DNA from: Methylophilales bacterium | Lineage (GTDB): Bacteria > Pseudomonadota > Gammaproteobacteria > Burkholderiales > Methylophilaceae | Length of the DNA: 10,032 nt | Direction of reading: 5' to 3' | Assembly: GCA_013205275.1 (NCBI GenBank) | Contig: JABMNG010000184.1 | Span: forward strand, 1-10,032 | Notes under the pieces: model-generated | Databases searched by the model: none | The model's input: the letters and a program-made list of their open reading frames with translations, nothing else | Told to the model about the DNA's origin: nothing | Program-made: the position numbers and the translations under genes | Part shown: positions 5,415-10,032 of the stretch, piece after piece | How positions within the stretch are numbered: the first letter of the stretch is position 1 | Layout of the letters: every line of letters begins with the position of its first letter

Positions 5415-5443
5415 AGCACCCATTTCAGGGTGCTTTTATTTTT
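5415..5443 (+). terminator. Intrinsic-terminator-like hairpin facing the antisense strand
   Basis: AGCACCC (5415-5421) and GGGTGCT (5428-5434) form a perfect 7-bp GC-rich stem with a 6-nt loop. On the plus strand it is followed at once by TTTATTTTT, a classical terminator layout that would stop antisense transcription before it entered tuf. On the minus (sense) strand the same hairpin has no T tract and sits just before the boxA, so for the sense mRNA it may act as a boxB-like or stabilising hairpin. No plus-strand gene ends here. Confidence 0.5.
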
Positions 5444-5451
5444 ATAAAATA

Positions 5452-6642
5452 CTACTCAACAATCTTAACAACAACTCCTGATCCTACTGTACGACCACCT
5501 TCACGAATAGCAAAGCGCAAACCTTCCTCCATCGCGATAGGAGCAATCAATGTTGCTGTAATTGATACGTTATCGCCTGGCATTACCATTTCTATACCTT
5601 CAGGTAAATCAACTGCTCCAGTTACGTCAGTTGTTCTAAAGTAGAACTGTGGGCGATATCCGTTGAAGAATGGTGTGTGTCTTCCACCTTCATCTTTACT
5701 TAGGCAATAAATTTCTGCTGTAAATTTTGTATGCGGCTTAATTGAAGAAGGCTTACATAGCACTTGGCCTCGTTGAACATCTTCTCGTTTTGTACCACGA
5801 AGTAGCACACCGACGTTATCACCTGCTTGGCCTTGGTCAAGCAATTTGCGGAACATTTCAACCCCGGTACAAATTGTAAGTTGGTTAGGTGTTAATCCAA
5901 CAATTTCAATTTCTTCACCAACTTTAACAATGCCACGTTCGATTCTTCCAGTAACTACTGTACCGCGACCTGAAATCGAGAATACATCTTCTACTGGCAT
6001 CAAGAATGTGCCTTCAATAGCACGTTTTGGCTCAGGAATATAACTATCAAGTGCTTCCGCTAATCTAAAAATAGCTGGCTCACCAATTTCAGATTGGTCA
6101 CCTTCTAATGCTTTAGTAGCAGAACCAATAATGATAGGAATATCATCGCCTGGGAAATCATATTTACTAAGAAGCTCACGAACTTCCATCTCAACTAATT
6201 CTAATAATTCTTTATCATCAACCATGTCGGCTTTATTTAAGAAAACCACCATGTATGGCACGCCAACTTGACGAGATAAAAGGATGTGTTCACGAGTCTG
6301 AGGCATTGGTCCGTCTGCAGCTGAACATACTAGAATCGCACCATCCATTTGTGCGGCGCCTGTAATCATGTTTTTCACATAATCAGCATGGCCCGGACAG
6401 TCTACGTGTGCATAGTGACGTTTTTCTGTTTCGTATTCTACGTGTGATGTATTAATTGTAATGCCACGTGCCTTTTCTTCTGGTGCCGAATCAATTTCAG
6501 CAAAGCCTTTAGCATCACCACCATACTTTTTTGTAAGTACTGTTGAGATTGCAGCAGTTAATGTTGTTTTACCGTGATCGACGTGACCAATTGTGCCTAC
6601 GTTGACATGCGGTTTGGTACGTTCAAATTTACCTTTAGCCAT
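5452..6642 (-). CDS. tuf: Elongation factor Tu
   Basis: EF-Tu is the GTPase that brings aminoacyl-tRNA to the ribosomal A site (family knowledge). The 396-residue product has all GTPase motifs: GHVDHGKT (19-26), the switch I block around ARGITINTSHVEYE, DCPGHADY (81-88, with catalytic His85), NKAD (136-139) and GSATKAL (173-179). Domains II and III follow from about residue 205, with EGTFLMPVEDVFSISGRGTV and PQFYFRTTDVTG. The length and details such as LLDQGQAGDNVG are betaproteobacterial. A strong AAGGAG lies 7 nt before the ATG. It follows fusA by 32 bp with no obvious promoter of its own, and rpsJ follows after 58 bp. Whether a second tuf copy exists elsewhere cannot be seen. Stop codon is TAG. 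Confidence 0.99.
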   Translation of the reverse strand: MAKGKFERTKPHVNVGTIGHVDHGKTTLTAAISTVLTKKYGGDAKGFAEIDSAPEEKARGITINTSHVEYETEKRHYAHVDCPGHADYVKNMITGAAQMDGAILVCSAADGPMPQTREHILLSRQVGVPYMVVFLNKADMVDDKELLELVEMEVRELLSKYDFPGDDIPIIIGSATKALEGDQSEIGEPAIFRLAEALDSYIPEPKRAIEGTFLMPVEDVFSISGRGTVVTGRIERGIVKVGEEIEIVGLTPNQLTICTGVEMFRKLLDQGQAGDNVGVLLRGTKREDVQRGQVLCKPSSIKPHTKFTAEIYCLSKDEGGRHTPFFNGYRPQFYFRTTDVTGAVDLPEGIEMVMPGDNVSITATLIAPIAMEEGLRFAIREGGRTVGSGVVVKIVE

Positions 6643-6674
6643 AATGTTTCTCCTTAATTTATTCCGTAATTAAA

Positions 6675-8765
6675 TTACTTTTTGTTAATCACTGCATCCG
6701 CAACGTTTCTTGGCGCTTCAGCGTAATGTTTAAATTCCATCGAGTATGTTGCTCGACCCTGTGATAACGATCTAACCACAGTGGAATAACCAAACATTTC
6801 CGCAAGTGGTACTTCACATCGTATTACTTTTCCTGTTGAATTATCTTCCATCCCTTGAACAATACCTCGTCGTGATGAAAGGTCTCCCATTACATCACCC
6901 ATATATTCTTCAGGAGTTTCAACTTCAACAAACATCATTGGTTCTAATAAGATCGGGTCTGCTTTTCTGCAAGCATCCTTAAAAGCAAATGAAGCTGCCA
7001 TTTTAAATGCATTTTCATTTGAGTCAACATCATGATATGAACCATCGAATAATGTGACTTTAACATCTTCAATTGGGTACCCTGCGAGAACGCCTGCTGT
7101 AATGGTTTCTTTTAAACCTTTATCCACTGCTGGTATGAACTCTCTAGGCACAGAACCACCCTTAATTGCATCAATAAATTCGTATCCTTTTCCCTGCTCA
7201 TTCGGCTCAACTTTTAACCATACATGGCCATACTGTCCTTTACCGCCAGACTGTTTAACAAATTTACCTTCTTGCTCAACCGATTTCTTTATCGCCTCTC
7301 TATAAGCTACTTGTGGTGCACCAATATTAGCTTCAACAGTGAATTCTCTCTTCATACGGTCAACCAAAATTTCTAAATGCAACTCACCCATTCCAGAAAT
7401 AATTGTTTGGTTGGTTTCTATGTCTGTTTTAACTCTAAATGACGGGTCTTCTTGAGCTAAGCGGCTCAATGCGATACCCATTTTTTCTTGGTCTGCTTTT
7501 GTCTTTGGTTCTACTGCAACATGAATAACTGGTTCTGGGAAAATCATACGCTCAAGGATCATTGGTCTTTTTAAATCACAAATCGTATCTCCAGTCGTGA
7601 CATCCTTCAAACCTACCGCAGCTGCAATATCACCCGCTCTCACCTCTTTTAATTCTTCGCGGTTATTTGCATGCATCTGTAGGATCCGTCCTATGCGTTC
7701 TTTTTTACCTTTAATTGGATTATAAATAGTGTCTCCTGCTTTCACGACACCAGAATAAACTCTAAAGAAAATAAGTTGGCCTACAAATGGATCGGTCATA
7801 ATTTTAAAACCGAGAGCAGCGAACGGCTCATCATCTGAAGCGGTACATGTCATTGGCTTGCCAGATTCGTCTTCGCCTTTGGTTTCTCCAATGTCTATAG
7901 GCGAGGGCATATATTCAATAACAGCATCAAGCATGGCCTGAACACCCTTATTTTTAAATGCAGACCCACAAAACATTGGTACGATTTCACTAGCCAATGT
8001 TCTAATTCGAATCCCTTGTTTTATTTCTTCTTCTGAAAGATCACCCGTTTCAAGGTATTTATTCATTAGCTCTTCATTCGCTTCAGCAGCATTTTCAAGC
8101 ATATTGTCGCGCCATTTTTGGCAAACATCTTTTAGGTCGTCTGGAATATCAACGTAACTAAATGCAACACCATTATTTTCTTCATCCCAAAGGATCGCTT
8201 TCATCTTTACAAGATCCACTACGCCCTTGAAAGTTTCGGATGCGCCAATAGGGGCCTGCATAGGCACTGGATTTGCTTTAAGCCTTGATTTCATTTGATC
8301 ATAGACTTTAAAGAAATCGGCACCTTGTCGGTCCATTTTATTTACAAATGCAAGTCGAGGCACTTTATACTTATTTGCTTGACGCCATACAGTTTCAGAT
8401 TGTGGTTGAACACCGCCTACTGCACAATAAACCATGCATGCACCATCTAGTACGCGCATAGACCGTTCTACCTCAATTGTAAAATCGACGTGTCCCGGGG
8501 TATCAATAATGTTAATTCGGTGCTGGTCAAATTGTTTGGCCATTCCAGACCAGAAACATGTCGTTGCAGCAGAGGTAATTGTAATGCCTCGTTCTTGTTC
8601 TTGTTCCATCCAATCCATCGTTGCAGCACCGTCATGCACCTCACCTATCTTATGGTTTACACCTGTATAGAGAAGGATGCGTTCAGTTGTCGTTGTTTTA
8701 CCAGCATCAATGTGTGCACTGATACCAATATTTCTATAACGTTCGATGGGGGTTATACGAGCCAC
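6675..8765 (-). CDS. fusA: Elongation factor G, GTG start
   Basis: EF-G is the GTPase that drives translocation and, with RRF, ribosome recycling (family knowledge). The 696-residue product has AHIDAGKT (17-24), DTPGHVDF (88-95), NKMD (142-145) and GSAFKNKG (267-274) in the G domain. Domain II starts near residue 290 and domain III near 400. Domain IV contains GGKGQYGHVWLKVEP and the GSYHDVDS stretch, and domain V follows. Length and motifs are those of the housekeeping EF-G, not a tetracycline-protection or EF-G2 paralogue. The start is GTG (8763-8765), the only non-ATG start in the window; the next residues ARITPIERYRNIGISAH match the family N-terminus, and AAAGG lies upstream with about 9 nt spacing. 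It follows rpsG by 23 bp and precedes tuf by 32 bp. Confidence 0.99.
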   Translation of the reverse strand: MARITPIERYRNIGISAHIDAGKTTTTERILLYTGVNHKIGEVHDGAATMDWMEQEQERGITITSAATTCFWSGMAKQFDQHRINIIDTPGHVDFTIEVERSMRVLDGACMVYCAVGGVQPQSETVWRQANKYKVPRLAFVNKMDRQGADFFKVYDQMKSRLKANPVPMQAPIGASETFKGVVDLVKMKAILWDEENNGVAFSYVDIPDDLKDVCQKWRDNMLENAAEANEELMNKYLETGDLSEEEIKQGIRIRTLASEIVPMFCGSAFKNKGVQAMLDAVIEYMPSPIDIGETKGEDESGKPMTCTASDDEPFAALGFKIMTDPFVGQLIFFRVYSGVVKAGDTIYNPIKGKKERIGRILQMHANNREELKEVRAGDIAAAVGLKDVTTGDTICDLKRPMILERMIFPEPVIHVAVEPKTKADQEKMGIALSRLAQEDPSFRVKTDIETNQTIISGMGELHLEILVDRMKREFTVEANIGAPQVAYREAIKKSVEQEGKFVKQSGGKGQYGHVWLKVEPNEQGKGYEFIDAIKGGSVPREFIPAVDKGLKETITAGVLAGYPIEDVKVTLFDGSYHDVDSNENAFKMAASFAFKDACRKADPILLEPMMFVEVETPEEYMGDVMGDLSSRRGIVQGMEDNSTGKVIRCEVPLAEMFGYSTVVRSLSQGRATYSMEFKHYAEAPRNVADAVINKK

Positions 8766-8788
8766 TTTTAATTACCTTTTACAAAAAT

Positions 8789-9259
8789 TTAGAAACGGAA
8801 ATGAGAGAATGCTTTGTTTGCCTCTGCCATACGATGAACTTCTTCTCTTTTTTTCATCGCTGCACCCTTGCCTTCAGAAGCCTCCATAAGTTCAGCAGCA
8901 AGTCTTAAATCCATAGACTTTTCACCACGCTTTCTAGCAGCGTCTCTTAACCAACGCATAGCAAGAGCTGAACGTCTTGATGGTCTGACTTCAACTGGGA
9001 CTTGGTAGTTTGCACCACCTACTCTTCTACTTTTTACCTCAACAAGAGGCCTTAAATTGTCTATAGCAAGAGAAAAAACCTCAACAGGGTCCTTCCCACT
9101 TTTGCTTTGAACTTGATCAAAAGCCCCGTAAATAATTCGCTCGGCCACTGACTTTTTGCCACTGGTCATTAAAACATTAACAAATTTCGAAACCTCTTGG
9201 CTGCCAAATTTTGGGTCTTGTAAAATGTCTCTTTTGGGGACTTCTCTGCGTCTAGGCAT
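8789..9259 (-). CDS. rpsG: 30S ribosomal protein S7
   Basis: S7 starts assembly of the 30S head and contacts the E-site tRNA and the decoding region (family knowledge). The 156-residue product begins MPRRREVPKRDILQDPKFGS and carries the signature DPKFGSQEVSKFVNVLMTSG from residue 15, the beta-hairpin region near 75-90 (VKSRRVGGANYQVPVEV) and the C-terminus NKAFSHFRF. Length matches the short form of the family. AGAGG lies 9 nt before the ATG. The gap to rpsL is 20 bp, whereas the E. coli gap is about 100 nt and holds the S7 repressor site. That form of feedback is therefore unlikely here. Confidence 0.98.
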   Translation of the reverse strand: MPRRREVPKRDILQDPKFGSQEVSKFVNVLMTSGKKSVAERIIYGAFDQVQSKSGKDPVEVFSLAIDNLRPLVEVKSRRVGGANYQVPVEVRPSRRSALAMRWLRDAARKRGEKSMDLRLAAELMEASEGKGAAMKKREEVHRMAEANKAFSHFRF

Positions 9260-9279
9260 ATCTTATAACCTCTTTTAAA

Positions 9280-9657
9280 TTAAGCTGCTTTGGGACGTTT
9301 TGTCCCATATTTTGATCGGGATTGCTTTCTGTCTTTTACACCAGAAGTATCTAAACTACCGCGCACCATATGGTAACGAACACCTGGTAAATCCTTAACT
9401 CGTCCACCCCGAAGTAAGACAACGGAATGTTCTTGTAAGTTATGGCCTTCACCACCAATATAACTAATCACTTCGTATCCTGTTGTTAGTCTAACTTTAG
9501 CAACCTTACGTAGGGCTGAGTTAGGCTTCTTAGGGGTTGTTGTATAAACACGAGTGCATACCCCCCTTTTTTGTGGAGACGCCTCAAGTGCTGGCACTTT
9601 ACTCTTCTCGACAATTCTTTTTCTCGGTTTACGAATTAACTGATTAATTGTGGGCAT
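9280..9657 (-). CDS. rpsL: 30S ribosomal protein S12
   Basis: S12 lies at the decoding centre and controls accuracy of tRNA selection (family knowledge). The 125-residue product has the basic N-terminal extension, the TTPKKPNSALRKVAKVRL block (40-57) and GGRVKDLPGVRYH (84-96). Lys43 and Lys88, the usual sites of streptomycin-resistance changes, are wild type. Asp89 is the residue methylthiolated by RimO in E. coli; modification here is inferred. The ATG (9655-9657) follows AGGA with 6 nt spacing. It is the first gene of the str operon, after a 112-bp gap with a strong promoter and a hairpin. rpsG follows 20 bp downstream. Confidence 0.98.
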   Translation of the reverse strand: MPTINQLIRKPRKRIVEKSKVPALEASPQKRGVCTRVYTTTPKKPNSALRKVAKVRLTTGYEVISYIGGEGHNLQEHSVVLLRGGRVKDLPGVRYHMVRGSLDTSGVKDRKQSRSKYGTKRPKAA

Positions 9658-9686
9658 TACCTATCCTTAAAAATTTATTATTTCTT

Positions 9687-9730
9687 AAAAAAACTCTTAG
9701 CCTTTTTCATGCAATAAGCTTGAAAAAGGC
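9687..9730 (-). terminator. Hairpin plus T7 between rpoC and rpsL (terminator or 5' stem-loop)
   Basis: GCCTTTTTCA (9700-9709) and TGAAAAAGGC (9721-9730) make a 10-bp stem. After one T-T mismatch it continues with two G-C pairs around an AATAA loop. In the transcribed minus strand the stem is followed by TAAGAG and then seven T residues (9687-9693), so it can end rpoBC transcripts. The 6-nt gap before the T tract is longer than usual, though CTC/GAG pairing with a small bulge could close it. It begins almost exactly at the predicted start of the str transcript, so it could also be a 5' protective stem or attenuator. Confidence 0.6.
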
Positions 9731-9734
9731 GAGA

Positions 9735-9763
9735 ATTGTATTTTGCTTCGGTGTTATTGTCAA
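9735..9763 (-). promoter_or_regulatory. str operon sigma70 promoter
   Basis: On the minus strand the -35 box is a perfect TTGACA (9758-9763) and the -10 box is TACAAT (9735-9740, 5 of 6), with the ideal 17-bp spacer. It begins six bases downstream of the rpoC stop codon, and the predicted start is near 9728. It is the closest match to consensus in the window and would drive rpsL-rpsG-fusA-tuf and possibly the S10 genes. Confidence 0.78.
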
Positions 9764-9769
9764 CTCTAA

Positions 9770-10032
9770 TTACTCAGTCGGCATCTTAATTTCGGAGTTA
9801 TCTCCAGAAACTTCTTGCGGAATAACAATTTCTTCCACAGCATCAGAAGCATTGATGCTAAAAGCTGCTTCTGCTTGCTCAAGATTACTCATACCTTTTA
9901 CTGACTCCTGAGGAAGTGCTTTTAATCTTGCTGCCTCTTTTCTGTTGAGATGAAAAGCCATTCCCGTTCCGGCTGGAATCAAGCGACCAACAATGACATT
10001 TTCCTTAAGACCTCTTAACTCATCACGTTTTC
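9770..10032 (-). CDS. rpoC: RNA polymerase beta' subunit, C-terminal end (partial)
   Basis: This is the last 86 codons of the RNA polymerase beta' subunit; the 5' part lies beyond the window. The reading frame is open to the edge and begins KRDELRGLKENVIVGRLIPA, followed by GTGMAFH, the conserved C-terminal block of RpoC near the clamp and the omega-binding region (family knowledge). It then runs into a variable, acidic tail (NLEQAEAAFSINASDAVEEI and onward), ending MPTE and TAA. A TTG near 9980 could be read as a start but lies inside this conserved block, so it is internal. The order rpoC-rpsL is standard in Proteobacteria. The str promoter starts six bases after the stop. Confidence 0.95.
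   Translation of the reverse strand, partial: KRDELRGLKENVIVGRLIPAGTGMAFHLNRKEAARLKALPQESVKGMSNLEQAEAAFSINASDAVEEIVIPQEVSGDNSEIKMPTE

Noticed and set aside
5435..5480. A separate rpsJ promoter at the end of tuf (TTGTTA with TTTATA or TATAAA)
   Set aside because: The -10 matches are poor at 17-bp spacing and the better one needs 19 bp, in an AT-rich stretch where such matches arise by chance. Not strong enough to list as a feature.
6643..6674. A tuf promoter or terminator in the fusA-tuf gap
   Set aside because: The 32 bp hold only the AAGGAG ribosome binding site and AT-rich sequence; no hexamers or hairpin seen. A promoter inside fusA was not excluded.
9648..9911. Plus-strand open frame across the rpoC-rpsL gap
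   Set aside because: It runs through the str promoter, the hairpin and the RpoC C-terminus, has no ribosome binding site and no recognisable product.
9770..9982. Separate 70-aa gene starting at a TTG
   Set aside because: The frame continues upstream to the window edge with conserved RpoC sequence, so this is the tail of rpoC.
1..10032. Mobile element, CRISPR array, prophage or defence system
   Set aside because: All DNA is accounted for by a conserved core operon and short leaders. No transposase, terminal repeats, spaced repeats or unfamiliar genes were seen, so any novelty lies in regulation and not in accessory genes.

Overview
The window is a continuous ribosomal-protein and elongation-factor gene block. 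Every gene is on the minus strand, so transcription runs from high to low coordinates. In that order it reads: 3' end of rpoC, rpsL, rpsG, fusA, tuf, rpsJ, rplC, rplD, rplW, rplB, rpsS, rplV, rpsC, rplP, rpmC, rpsQ, 5' end of rplN. This is the rpoBC tail, the whole str operon, the whole S10 operon, and the first codons of the spc operon. There are no tRNA or rRNA genes, mobile elements, CRISPR arrays or foreign-looking genes.

Organism (inference): the EF-Tu (396 aa, with LLDQGQAGDNVGVLLRGTKREDV-type features), EF-G and RpoC tail look betaproteobacterial. So does the layout with tuf running directly into rpsJ, which in E. coli are separated by other genes. The DNA is AT-rich and the genes are packed with 1-4 nt overlaps or gaps of a few bases. 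A low-GC, streamlined aquatic betaproteobacterium (for example the marine Methylophilales/OM43 type) would fit, but I cannot prove the genus from this window.

Genes are packed tightly except at four gaps, and these hold the interesting material. (1) rpoC-rpsL (112 bp) has a near-perfect sigma70 promoter (TTGACA-17-TACAAT) followed at once by a strong hairpin with a T7 tract. (2) tuf-rpsJ (58 bp) has a 7-bp GC-rich hairpin, then CGCTCTTTA, an excellent match to the Nus-factor boxA element, abutting the Shine-Dalgarno (SD) sequence of rpsJ. The rpsJ product, S10, is itself NusE, the boxA-binding protein. (3) rpsJ-rplC (93 bp) has an unexpected internal promoter (TTGTAA-17-TATAAT), another boxA-like CGCTCTTTT and hairpins. 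(4) rpsQ-rplN (147 bp) has the spc promoter (TTGAGC-17-TATAAT), a third boxA-like TGCTCTTTTT and a GC-rich, foldable leader.

How it works together: the genes make 30S proteins (S12, S7, S10, S19, S3, S17), 50S proteins (L3, L4, L23, L2, L22, L16, L29, L14) and the two main elongation GTPases. The central hypothesis is that boxA-like elements in at least three leaders (with a degenerate one in the fourth) tie expression of this block to free NusB-S10. This would take the place of the E. coli-type L4 leader and S7 intercistronic site, for which there is no room here.
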